Origin: Pseudomaricurvus alcaniphilus
GTDB lineage: Bacteria; Pseudomonadota; Gammaproteobacteria; Pseudomonadales; Cellvibrionaceae
Length of the DNA stretch: 64,000 nucleotides
Assembly: GCF_011440395.1 (NCBI RefSeq)
Contig: NZ_JAAOIX010000002.1
Span: forward strand, 62,001 to 126,000
Direction: 5' to 3'
The notes under the pieces are model-generated. The model worked only from the letters and a program-made list of their open reading frames with translations, was not told the origin of the DNA and searched no databases. Made by a program: the position numbers and the translations under genes. The stretch's first letter is position 1. Each line of letters opens with the position of its first letter. Below are positions 19,501 through 27,527 of this stretch, in pieces.

Positions 19501-22336
19501 GGCCGGGTTCTTATTGCCCGCTGCCATCGATGCATCAGAGTTCGCCGGCGGCACCCTGGAGTTTGATTTCTATCTGGCGTCTGCACCGCTGGACCCCAGT
19601 GCCGAATTTCGGCTGAAAATTGAAGGCGCCGATGGCAGTGCATTTGTCGAAGTACTGCTCTCCGCCAGCCAGCAGGGCGAGGCGCCCGTGGTTGGCCAAT
19701 GGCAGCATTTTAGCTTTGATCTCGACAGTCTGGCAGACGCTGGCAGCTGGAACTTGAGCACCCTGAAAATTGTTATGGTATTTCCCGACTGGGGCAAGGG
19801 TAACGGCACAGTCTATCGCATTGATAATGTCCAGTTGGTGGGAGTCATCGGCTCTGAGCCACCGCCACCTCCTGGTCCGCTGCCGGATCCTGTACCTATT
19901 CCGGTGCCGCCCACCATTACTCCGGTTGACGCCAGCGACCCAAGCACTTACAACATCACCAGTGTTGGCGCCGGCAATATTGCCGATGGCATAAACCCCG
20001 ACGGTTACGGATGTGTCTTCGACTTCGGTAACTGGGTATATAACGCGGGTGTGGTTCAACCCGGTGTAAGTTCCTGTGATCCCATAGGAACACCGACCCC
20101 CATTTACCCCCAGGTAATTGGTGCGGCAGCAGAATTACCGACGCCGACCCACAAATGGTGGGGCTCCATTCCATTTCACGGTGAAATGAAAATCGGCGAC
20201 CCGAATAACGCGGCCTATATCACCCCCGACCCGATCATTGCGCGCATCAACAATAAAGGCGTTCGCGTAATGGGTATTCCGAGCGGGTTGGCGCCCACCA
20301 GCAACGGCTTTTTATACCAGGTGCCAGACCCCTTCAGTGAAGTTTTTGATGGCGTCGCGATTGGCAACACCCTGTTCTCAAACCTCAATGCCTACCTGAA
20401 GGACCACAGTGATGGTTCCGTGACCGTACAGTGGCAGGACGGCGTTTATCCGGTGATGGAAGCGACCTTTGTGCACGGCTCTCCCTATGTGTACTTCAAG
20501 GCCCATCAGGGTGAATTGGTGATTCGCACCAAGGCCACCGACGGCCCGGAAAAAGGCACCTATTATGCGCAGGGTAATAGCCTGGGTGTATGGACTGCAG
20601 TTGCCGGAATTCGCAACAATTTCCTGATTACCGGTGAGGGCACTACTGAGTTTTCTGATATTGGCGGCAATCAAATCATAGTCAGCAACGAAGCCAGGGA
20701 GCTCACCCTGGCACTGCTGCCGGTGTCCGGGACCAGCACGCCAAGTGCTGTCGATGCGGCCTATTTTGCAGCCTTTGCGCGCTCGGTAGTGACCCGCGTT
20801 AATATTGATTATGACGTCGACCCAAGCAATAATGCGGTGACCGTAACCCATGCCTATCTGGACGGTGATGGCGCGGCGGTTGAGACTCTGGCCGGTATGC
20901 ATCCATTGCATTGGAAAAACTCGAGCCAGGCGACCACCGGTTATTCGGTACGCAGCGCACGCGGTACGGTTAAGTTTAGCCAGACCAGCGGCTTCAACTA
21001 CCAGTTGCCTTCTGTCGGTGTGTTACCTTACATGCCAACCTCAGTAGCGACACTGGATCAGACGTATCTGCAAAACCTGGTGGCGGAATTCATGGCCCAG
21101 GACGTGGCCATGTGGAACACCCGCACCGATACTTACTGGGCCGGTAAGAACTATGGCAAAGTGGCGGAACTGGCGGCGATTGCCCGATCCATTGGCATGC
21201 TCAGTGAGGCCGATATACTGATCGACTGGCTCAAGGCGGAACTGGAGGACTGGTTCAGTGCCGATACCAACGGCAGCCTGGACACCACCAAGTATTTCGT
21301 TTACGACGCCAACTGGAATACCTTGCTGGGTCTTGAGGAGTCCTTTGGTGCCCATCAACAGTTAAACGATCACCATTTCCACTACGGCTACTTTGTACGT
21401 GCCGCCGCGGAGATTTGCCGCGTCGATGCAGCCTGGTGCAGCGACGACCAATACGGTCCGATGGTGGAGCTGTTGATCCGTGATTTCGCCGGTGACAAGG
21501 ACGACCCGATGTTCCCTTACCTGCGCAACTTTGACCCTGCCAACGGCTTTTCCTGGGCTTCGGGCAACGCTAACTTTGTGTTGGGCAATAACAACGAATC
21601 CACCTCCGAAGCCGCCAACGCCTACGGTGCGATCATCCTCTACGGCTTGATTACCGGCGAGCAGGCGCTGGTAGAGAAAGGCATGTACCTGCATGCCTCT
21701 ACCACTGCAAGCTATTGGGAGTACTGGAACAACATTGACCGCTACCTCGGCTTACCCGCGGAATACGATAATTTTCCGGCCAGTTACAACAAGTTGACCA
21801 CGTCCATTATCTGGGGCACCGGCGCGGTGTTTTCCACCTGGTTCAGCGGCGCCAATGCCCACATTTTGGGTATCCAGGGGCTGCCCTCAAATCCACTCAA
21901 CCTGCACATCGGTCAGTATTCCGACTATATGCAGGACTACGTTGCCTTGGGGCTGGCGGAATCGTTAAACGGTAAACCCTCCGGTTTGATAGATGATCAG
22001 TGGCGCGATATTTGGTGGAACCTGTGGGCGATGACCGACGCCGATGCGGCCTTGGCCGATTACCAGACAATCGGCTCAGCGTACGACCCCGAAGCTGGTG
22101 AAACCAAGGCCCACACCTACCAGTGGTTGCAAACTTTCAGGGCACTGGGACACATCAAGACCGGCACCGGCGCCTTGACATCCGACTATCCAGCGGCGGT
22201 GGCGTTCGAGAAGGACGGCGTCACCCACTATGTGGCCTACAACTTTGGCGATCAGGCAAGGCTGGTAAGTTTTAGCGATGGTCATAGTTTTATGGCGGTA
22301 GCCAATGACATTACGGTTAGCACCAGCGCTGAATGA
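16511..22336 (+). CDS. Multimodular secreted beta-1,3-glucanase: GH16 + repeats + GH81
   Basis: 1941 residues; two endo-beta-1,3-glucanase catalytic domains in one chain. The signal peptide is long and ends ALAQQ (about 50). GH16 occupies about 53-330 with GEIDMMEMG as the active-site motif. A beta-sandwich, CBM-like region spans 335-512. One thrombospondin-type-3 repeat (about 518-545) precedes a PF03640-like module (about 555-672) that contains a lysine-rich insert at 584-607. Three more type-3 repeats span 679-775 (DxDxDGVxDxxDxCPNTPAG). Two nearly identical 166-residue modules start at about 788 and 954, then a Pro-rich linker (about 1117-1135). GH81 fills the C-terminus (PTHKWWGSIPF, DHHFHYGYF with D1620, and E1696/E1700 in NNESTSEA). 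It is likely cell-surface or extracellular. Confidence 0.93.
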   Translation: MTRYVSAKLSIIRAPAPRSRQPAQPHSGRPGLLQWSAAFVAMLCVNCALAQQGELLWEDNFDTFDSDAWSIDLGDGCDQGICGWGNQELQAYGESNVYIAAAPGEVGNSALVLEARDEAAGGLAFTSGKILSKNKVAVKYGMIEYRVLIPSVDTGLWPAVWMLGTSTAAWPRKGEIDMMEMGQSWAQRSNAGHPGAASNNYVGSNVIRYAEAACVPGNETCAASAAWQTDNAYVSDQPLTGRFVTYRTYWTDTELRFSVIDNGVEYDLFDSPVAIPNDDPDAEALRAPFYLLLNLAVGGNFTDALNSSQVSAPLPAKMYVDYVRVYRYNGLGEVFLGAIAQPETGTFGVFTDNTPTSNKLEAGVTSDIFIWDPATGTGNTAAAEGDNVIAWNPKANSWFGGGVLARQALDLSNFSEGSLKFKIKIPANVGFRIGITDTYTNQNWLNFPAGEAIYGMVRNGEWTDVSIPVADLRGSLIAMQSIAYPFALLSLDPLAVTDFQLAVDDIRFEGGGDDGVIDSDGDGVTDALDACPDTPAGREVDASGCEIPTAIDHEVAIANGILVGGLASAQPGYTLYASTKHQPKDSGKKDKQDKKDKKDKKIKPAKCNKKCQAEYSPLLVTDGNASGVPDLGTFALSDGSLQVTYLGMPLYFSNADDASGGDAGISKKFSFVEAPYIEDPDSDADGVVDSMDQCPNTPAGTMVDAQGCEIFLDSDSDGVVDRDDICPNTPAGTQVDAQGCAVMVDTDGDGVYDQDDNCPNTPVGSVVDADGCVIQTPPPEPSDAMQIYIDAVGGDWALWDCCGGATIVELADSDSSHGTVAQFSFGEAPTVAGFLLPTGIDASAFAGGTLEFDFYLAAAPLDSSAEFRLKIEGADGSAFVEVLLSASQQGEAPVVGQWQHFSFDLDSLADAGSWDLSTLKIVMVFPDWGKGNGTVYRIDNVQLVPLAPPTLPLYTDAVAGDWSLWDCCGGATIVELADSDSSHGIVAQFSFGEAPTVAGFLLPAAIDASEFAGGTLEFDFYLASAPLDPSAEFRLKIEGADGSAFVEVLLSASQQGEAPVVGQWQHFSFDLDSLADAGSWNLSTLKIVMVFPDWGKGNGTVYRIDNVQLVGVIGSEPPPPPGPLPDPVPIPVPPTITPVDASDPSTYNITSVGAGNIADGINPDGYGCVFDFGNWVYNAGVVQPGVSSCDPIGTPTPIYPQVIGAAAELPTPTHKWWGSIPFHGEMKIGDPNNAAYITPDPIIARINNKGVRVMGIPSGLAPTSNGFLYQVPDPFSEVFDGVAIGNTLFSNLNAYLKDHSDGSVTVQWQDGVYPVMEATFVHGSPYVYFKAHQGELVIRTKATDGPEKGTYYAQGNSLGVWTAVAGIRNNFLITGEGTTEFSDIGGNQIIVSNEARELTLALLPVSGTSTPSAVDAAYFAAFARSVVTRVNIDYDVDPSNNAVTVTHAYLDGDGAAVETLAGMHPLHWKNSSQATTGYSVRSARGTVKFSQTSGFNYQLPSVGVLPYMPTSVATLDQTYLQNLVAEFMAQDVAMWNTRTDTYWAGKNYGKVAELAAIARSIGMLSEADILIDWLKAELEDWFSADTNGSLDTTKYFVYDANWNTLLGLEESFGAHQQLNDHHFHYGYFVRAAAEICRVDAAWCSDDQYGPMVELLIRDFAGDKDDPMFPYLRNFDPANGFSWASGNANFVLGNNNESTSEAANAYGAIILYGLITGEQALVEKGMYLHASTTASYWEYWNNIDRYLGLPAEYDNFPASYNKLTTSIIWGTGAVFSTWFSGANAHILGIQGLPSNPLNLHIGQYSDYMQDYVALGLAESLNGKPSGLIDDQWRDIWWNLWAMTDADAALADYQTIGSAYDPEAGETKAHTYQWLQTFRALGHIKTGTGALTSDYPAAVAFEKDGVTHYVAYNFGDQARLVSFSDGHSFMAVANDITVSTSAE
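18872..19838 (+). repeat. Internal duplication of a 498-bp module
   Basis: Copies begin at 18872 and 19370, offset exactly 498 bases (166 codons), and run about 468 bases each. They are almost identical at protein level (WDCCGGATIVELADSDSSHG, SAEFRLKIEGADGSAFVEVL) and differ mainly at scattered, mostly silent, positions. Each looks like a carbohydrate-binding beta-sandwich (CBM4/CBM11-like). The similarity implies recent tandem duplication or gene conversion. Confidence 0.93.
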
Positions 22337-22425
22337 GCTAGTGGTGTCGGGCTGACAGCGACACCGCAACAGCCCGCAAATAGGCGTAATTCAACCTATT
22401 GTTATTAAATATGGGAGTTAATAAC

Positions 22426-23313
22426 ATGAACAGTTACTACAAACAGAGAATGGCCGCAGCCGGGATTGATTTAAGCAACCTGTCAGTTGAGGAATTGAAA
22501 TCCATGTGTCGCCAGCTGTTGGAGAGTAAAATCCACGGCATTTCCTTCAGCCCTTATACTGCCGGGCAGGGACCAGGCACGGTGCTGGGCGAGGCACAGA
22601 TTCGCGATCGTCTCGGCATTATTGCCCCCTACGTCAACTGGGTGCGCTCCTTCTCCTGCACCGAAGGCAATGAACTGATCCCCGCCATCGCCCATGCCAA
22701 CGGCCTCAAAACCATGGTCGGTATCTGGCTCGGCGATGACCGCGCCAAGAACGAAATTGAACTGGCCAATGGCATCGAAGTGGCGAGGGCGGGCCACGCC
22801 AATATCCTCGGCGTGGGCAATGAAGTGCTGTTGCGCGACGACCTCAGCGAAGCTGAATTGATCGACTATATCGAGCGCGCCAAGGCGGCCTGCCCAGGGG
22901 TCGAGGTGGGTTACGTAGACGCCTATTTCAAGTTTGTCGATTACCCCCGGGTCACCGACGCCTGTGATGTCATACTGGCCAACTGTTATCCCTTCTGGGA
23001 GGGCTGTCCGGCGGATTACTCCCTGCTCTATATGAAAGAGATGTACCGCAAGGCCATGCGCGTCGCCGAGGGCAAAAAGGTGATCGTCAGCGAGACCGGC
23101 TGGCCCAATAAAGGCACTGCCTTTGAAGGCGCCGAGCCGTCGCTGGAAAACGCACTGCGTTACTTTATCAACAGTTACCAGTGGGCCGTAGAAGACGGCA
23201 TCGAGCTGTTCTACTTCTCCTCCTTCGATGAAGACTGGAAAATCGAAAAGGAGGGCGACGTCGGCGCCTACTGGGGGCTATGGGACAAGGACGGGGTGTT
23301 GAAATATGCCTGA
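22426..23313 (+). CDS. GH17 beta-1,3-glucanase, cytoplasmic (first copy)
   Basis: 295 residues from the ATG at 22426, chosen because GGGAG lies 8 bases upstream; earlier TTG and ATG codons lack this. No signal peptide. The GH17 barrel starts at HGISFSPYTAGQGPG. The acid/base Glu is in LGVGNEVLL and the nucleophile Glu in VIVSETGWPN. The family cleaves or transfers beta-1,3-glucan chains with retention. A cytoplasmic place suggests it trims imported oligosaccharides for the phosphorylase. The next GH17 gene overlaps its stop by 8 bases, so the two are translationally coupled. The two copies share little sequence beyond motifs and probably differ in chain-length or branch preference. Confidence 0.9.
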   Translation: MNSYYKQRMAAAGIDLSNLSVEELKSMCRQLLESKIHGISFSPYTAGQGPGTVLGEAQIRDRLGIIAPYVNWVRSFSCTEGNELIPAIAHANGLKTMVGIWLGDDRAKNEIELANGIEVARAGHANILGVGNEVLLRDDLSEAELIDYIERAKAACPGVEVGYVDAYFKFVDYPRVTDACDVILANCYPFWEGCPADYSLLYMKEMYRKAMRVAEGKKVIVSETGWPNKGTAFEGAEPSLENALRYFINSYQWAVEDGIELFYFSSFDEDWKIEKEGDVGAYWGLWDKDGVLKYA

Positions 23314-24271
23314 GACCAGCCCCGCCATTGTCGCTGGCAAACTGGATCTGGTGCCGGGCAACGCCATCTGTTACTCCGGCTATCGCGCCGGCCAGGATCC
23401 CCGCGAGGGCACGTATCCCAGTTACGCCGAAGTGAAGCAGGACCTGCTGATCCTGGCGCAAAACTGGCAGTACCTGCGGCTCTACGACAGCAGCCAGCAC
23501 GCCGAAACCGTGCTGCAGGTGATCCACGCAGAAAAGCTGCCTTTCAAGGTCATGCTGGGCGTGGACCTGGCTGCCGAAGTCAGTAACCCCGACTGCCCCT
23601 GGGGGGCGCACTTCAGTCCCACAACGCTCGCTGCCAATCGCCGCGGCAACAGGGCCCGGGTTGAACAGGCGATTGCCCTGGCAAAACGCTACCCGGATAG
23701 CGTTTTCTCCCTCTCCGTCGGCAATGAAGCCAGCGTCGACTGGACCGATCATATGGTGCCGGTTGAGCGCCTGATCGACTATGTGCGACGCATTAAGGCG
23801 GAGTTAAGGCAACCGGTGACCTTTTGCGAAAACTACGCCGCCTGGGTCGCCAAGCTGGCGCCGTTGGCAGCAGAGCTGGATTTTCTCTCCGTTCATACCT
23901 ATCCGGTGTGGGAATTTAAAACCATCGACCACGCCCTGGACTACACCCGGGAGAACTTTGCTGCAGTGGCCGATTGCTATCCCGACAAGCCGGTGATTAT
24001 CACCGAAGCCGGCTGGACCACCGCCTCCAATGGTCGCGGTATCGAGCCGTGGAACGCCTCGGAAGAGTTGCAGGCGCGCTACTATGCAGAGTTGCTGCAC
24101 TGGTCCGATAGCGAAAACATCCTCACCTTTGTGTTTGAAGCCTTTGACGAACCCTGGAAAGGCTCGGACGACCCACTGGAGCCGGAAAAACACTGGGGCC
24201 TGTTTAACGTCGACCGCACCCCCAAACGGGTAATGCAGGAGTTTTATGCGCAACGGCAGCATCACCACTGA
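23306..24271 (+). CDS. GH17 beta-1,3-glucanase, cytoplasmic (second copy)
   Basis: 321 residues, no signal peptide. It starts with an ATG inside the end of the previous gene (8-base overlap). GH17 landmarks are AICYSGYRAGQDP at the barrel start, acid/base Glu in LSVGNEASVDW, and nucleophile Glu in VIITEAGWTTASNG. Residues 70-110 carry an insertion compared with the first copy (FKVMLGVDLAAEVSNPDCPW). Its end overlaps the following lipoprotein gene by 26 bases. Role inferred: processing of imported laminarin fragments, perhaps around beta-1,6 branches, which neither GH81 nor the phosphorylase would handle. That specificity is not shown by sequence. Confidence 0.88.
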   Translation: MPETSPAIVAGKLDLVPGNAICYSGYRAGQDPREGTYPSYAEVKQDLLILAQNWQYLRLYDSSQHAETVLQVIHAEKLPFKVMLGVDLAAEVSNPDCPWGAHFSPTTLAANRRGNRARVEQAIALAKRYPDSVFSLSVGNEASVDWTDHMVPVERLIDYVRRIKAELRQPVTFCENYAAWVAKLAPLAAELDFLSVHTYPVWEFKTIDHALDYTRENFAAVADCYPDKPVIITEAGWTTASNGRGIEPWNASEELQARYYAELLHWSDSENILTFVFEAFDEPWKGSDDPLEPEKHWGLFNVDRTPKRVMQEFYAQRQHHH

Positions 24272-25373
24272 AGCGTTTAGCGCAGTAACCGCCAGCACAG
24301 TAACAACAGGCGCCGCTCGCGCAGCGACCGGCTACTGCGCTCAGCGGCGATTTGCTGCCACGGCCTGCTTCTGGTTGATCGCCTGGCTCGCCCTGGCCTG
24401 TTTGCCTGCTTGCAGCACTGGGCAAAAGGCGAAACCTGCCCCTCTTCCCAATGACTCACTCTCTTATCCCACGCTGGAGCTCAACAACGACACCTTGCGT
24501 ATGGTGCTGTACCTGCCGGATCCGGAGCACGGCTTTTACCGCGGCACGCGCTTTGACTGGTCGGGCATGATCGAACGGGTCGAGTACGCTGGCCACCGTT
24601 TCTACCAGCCGTTCCAGGCACAACACGATCCCTACGGTCACGACCATGTCAGCGGCCCGGCGGAAGAGTTCGGCATGGACAATCCGCCCGGATTTGACGA
24701 GGCCGCAGCGGGCGAACCCTTTGTGAAAATCGGGGTCGGCCTGCTGCGCAAAGGCGCCGAGCCAAACTATCGCTTCAACGGTGACTACGAACTGGTTCGG
24801 GCCGGCGATTGGGCCGTAGCGCGAGGGCCGGACTGGGTTGAGTTCGAACAAGCACTCAGCGCCCCGCGCGGTTGGGGTTACCGCTATCAAAAACGCATCC
24901 AGCTGATCGCCGGCCAACCGGCTTTTACGATCAGCCATCGCCTCGAGAACAGCGGCAGTAAAACCATCGCCACCAATCACTACAATCACAACTTTACCCT
25001 GATCGATGGCACGCCCTATGGCCCGGACTACGACGTGCAATTTCCGTTTCTCGCCAAACCGGAGCAGGCCATCAACCAACACGCCTGGTTTCGCGCCAAT
25101 GGCATCGAGGTGCAGCGACCCCTGGGTGAGGCCTCACTGTGGTTGCCGGTGCACCCGCAGCCGGGGCCGGCGTCCCTCAATGCCGGGCTGGTGCGCAATA
25201 ACAAGACCGGCGCCGCGGTAAGATTCCAGGGCGACACACCTATCAGTAAATACATCTTTTGGGCAGTGGCGCGCGCCGCTTGCCCGGAACCCTTTATCCA
25301 CTTGCAACTGGCACCGGGGCAAGTGCAAGAGTGGTCCACCCTCTATACGCTGGAAGTCGACTCGAACCAATAG
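24246..25373 (+). CDS. Lipoprotein with aldose-epimerase-like (mutarotase-fold) domain
   Basis: 375 residues. A long N-terminus precedes a lipobox (LACLPAC, Cys about 57), which predicts a membrane-anchored periplasmic protein. The rest resembles galactose-mutarotase-type beta-sandwich proteins seen in glycan loci. Visible segments are LELNNDTLRMVLYLPDPEHG, a YGHDHVSGPAEEFG stretch, and NHYNHNFTLIDG with histidines that could form a sugar site. No EC function can be assigned. It overlaps the GH17 gene and ends the rightward glucan operon. It may interconvert glucose anomers in the periplasm or bind sugars. No downstream Met gives a better signal peptide, so the first ATG is kept. Confidence 0.72.
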   Translation: MRNGSITTEAFSAVTASTVTTGAARAATGYCAQRRFAATACFWLIAWLALACLPACSTGQKAKPAPLPNDSLSYPTLELNNDTLRMVLYLPDPEHGFYRGTRFDWSGMIERVEYAGHRFYQPFQAQHDPYGHDHVSGPAEEFGMDNPPGFDEAAAGEPFVKIGVGLLRKGAEPNYRFNGDYELVRAGDWAVARGPDWVEFEQALSAPRGWGYRYQKRIQLIAGQPAFTISHRLENSGSKTIATNHYNHNFTLIDGTPYGPDYDVQFPFLAKPEQAINQHAWFRANGIEVQRPLGEASLWLPVHPQPGPASLNAGLVRNNKTGAAVRFQGDTPISKYIFWAVARAACPEPFIHLQLAPGQVQEWSTLYTLEVDSNQ

Positions 25374-25406
25374 CACTTAAAAATAAAAAAAACGGGGTTG
25401 AAAGCG

Positions 25407-27311
25407 TTAGCGGCGCAGGGCAAGGCGGCGCAGTGTTTTGCGCAAACGACTGCCGTTGGCACTGGTGTTTTCTTCGAGCATACCTTGATAGCTCAAACCG
25501 TAACCATAGGGAAACAGCGGCGTGAACCCGGGCTGGTCCTGGGCGCCGGCATCGGCGTCGGTGCGCGGCCAGGAAAATGGCAAGCGACCCTGGAAGTCAT
25601 AGTCGCCGAACAGCACTTCCGCCACGCCCAGACCCTCGGAGCCAGGCAGCCAGGCGGCCACAAAGGCCACCGATTTTTCCAGCTCCCGGTTGACCACCAG
25701 CGGCCGACCAGAGACCAATACCGTCACCACCGGAATACCTTTGGCGGCGATATTGCTAATCAGCTGCAGGTCCTCCGGGTGCAATTGGCACAACTCCAGG
25801 GTCCTGCCATAAGGCTCGCGTACGATCATGGCACCGCTCATTTGCGAGCCTGTTTCCACCATCATCTGCTCATTGAGGCGCACATCGCCCAAACCCTCTG
25901 CGTAGGGGTATTCACCCACCACCACCAGCGCGACGTCGTGCTGCTGCGGGTCGGCATCGCCCCCCAATGGGTCCTCACTGAGGCTGGCGTTGGCGGCCAG
26001 TGCCTGCACCCCCTCCCAGATGGATGTAGCACCCGGTATTTGTTCATTGCCGGACACGCCCTGCCACTCGATGCTGAAGCCACCGCAGAGATGACCGCGA
26101 TTGTGGGCGTTCTTGCCAGCCACCAGCAGGCGCGCGGTCTTGTCCAGCGGCAGTACCGAATTGCGGTTTTGCAACAGCACCAGTGACTTGCGCACCGCCT
26201 CCCGGGCCAGGTTGCGATGCTCGGCACAACCAAAACTCGGATGATTGGACCAGGGACGGGCGGCGGGCCGCGGTCGTTCAAACAGGCCGTAGGCGATTTT
26301 TACCGCCAATATCCGGCGCACGGCGTTGTTAATACGGGTCATGGAGACGCTGCCGTTGAGGGCATGCTGGTGCAATGACTCGATAAAGCGGTGCCAGCTT
26401 TCCGGCACCATAAACATATCGATACCGGCATTGACCGCCTGGCCGACCGCGGAATGATAGTCGTCCGAAAGGTAGGTGGTGCCCTCCCAGTCGGAGATCA
26501 GCATCCCTTTAAACTGCAGTTCGCCTTTCAGGATATCGGTCAAGAGAAACTTATGGCCGTGGCATTTCTCACCCTTCCAGCTGTTGAACGAGGCCATGAT
26601 GGTCAGCACTCCAGCCTCGAGAGCAGCCAGGTAGGGGGCCATATCAATTTCGCGCAAGGCCTCGAGCTCGGCCGGGTTATTGCCGTGGTCGATACCGTGG
26701 GCATTGCCGCCATCACCGACCCAGTGCTTGGCACAGGCCAACACGGCATTCTCACCCAGGTCCCCCTGCAAGCCTTCGACAGCAGCACGGGCAAAGTCAA
26801 CCACCGGCCGAACCTGCTCGCCCACGCTCTCGTAGCTGCGCCCCCAGCAGATATTGCGAGCGACCGCCAGGTTGGGCGCAAAGGTCCACTCGATTCCGCT
26901 GGCCAATACTTCGCGGGCGGTTATCTGCGCGATGCGCCTGACCAGGCCGGCGTCGGCGGCAGCGCCGAGACCTATATTGTGGGGAAACACGGTAGCGCCA
27001 GACACATTGCAATGACCGTGAATGGCATCGACCCCGAACAGGGTTGGAATTGCCACATGCCCCGGCCCCGCCGCCATGGCTGCCGCCCAGTAGGCGTCGT
27101 TCATCTTGACCCAGGCTGCAGGGGTATTCTCCTCCGGGTGGGAGCCGCTGCCGCAAAGCACTGCGCCGAGGTGGAAGTTACGCACATCCTCGGGGCTGCA
27201 GGTACTGCGCTCGGCCATGACCATCTGGCCGATTTTCTGCTCCAGTGACATACTCGCCAGCAACCCGTTAACCCGGTCGCGCAACTGCGCATCACTGCCA
27301 AACAGAGTCAC
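25407..27311 (-). CDS. GH3 beta-glucosidase, cytoplasmic
   Basis: 634 residues from a GTG at 27309-27311; no signal peptide. Retaining exo-acting GH3 enzyme that would release glucose from beta-glucan oligosaccharides. The (beta/alpha)8 domain has KHWVGDGG (substrate Lys-His) and the nucleophile Asp in GMLISDWEG. The second alpha/beta sandwich has ARLLVAGKNAHNRGHLCGG and ends FPYGYGLSYQG. There is no C-terminal fibronectin-type domain, unlike the GH3 at 29156-31498. It lies at the far end of a leftward group with the sugar porter and the exported GH3. It is convergent with the epimerase-like gene, only 33 bases between stops. It probably acts alongside GH149 on short chains. Confidence 0.92.
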   Translation of the reverse strand: MTLFGSDAQLRDRVNGLLASMSLEQKIGQMVMAERSTCSPEDVRNFHLGAVLCGSGSHPEENTPAAWVKMNDAYWAAAMAAGPGHVAIPTLFGVDAIHGHCNVSGATVFPHNIGLGAAADAGLVRRIAQITAREVLASGIEWTFAPNLAVARNICWGRSYESVGEQVRPVVDFARAAVEGLQGDLGENAVLACAKHWVGDGGNAHGIDHGNNPAELEALREIDMAPYLAALEAGVLTIMASFNSWKGEKCHGHKFLLTDILKGELQFKGMLISDWEGTTYLSDDYHSAVGQAVNAGIDMFMVPESWHRFIESLHQHALNGSVSMTRINNAVRRILAVKIAYGLFERPRPAARPWSNHPSFGCAEHRNLAREAVRKSLVLLQNRNSVLPLDKTARLLVAGKNAHNRGHLCGGFSIEWQGVSGNEQIPGATSIWEGVQALAANASLSEDPLGGDADPQQHDVALVVVGEYPYAEGLGDVRLNEQMMVETGSQMSGAMIVREPYGRTLELCQLHPEDLQLISNIAAKGIPVVTVLVSGRPLVVNRELEKSVAFVAAWLPGSEGLGVAEVLFGDYDFQGRLPFSWPRTDADAGAQDQPGFTPLFPYGYGLSYQGMLEENTSANGSRLRKTLRRLALRR

Positions 27312-27527
27312 AGGCAGCCCACTAGCGGTCGCCGCAATAAGTCAACTCGCACTGCCGTGCAGTAGCTCCACCCGTGGCCGGTTACTCCGCAGCACAGGCC
27401 TCTGTATTGAGCCCGTTTATTTCCCATGCCCCATTGCTCACTTCATTCCAACTTCGTGTCTCCTGAACGCAGCTTAGCACCGCCTGTGCTGCATTGGCCA
27501 CCTGTTGCCCTGGCCGGTGTCCCCGGG
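27312..27527. other. Spacer between cytoplasmic GH3 and sugar porter
   Basis: 216 bases within a leftward gene group. Nothing recognisable beyond the expected leader of the GH3 gene. The wide gap suggests the GH3 may also have its own promoter. Confidence 0.3.
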
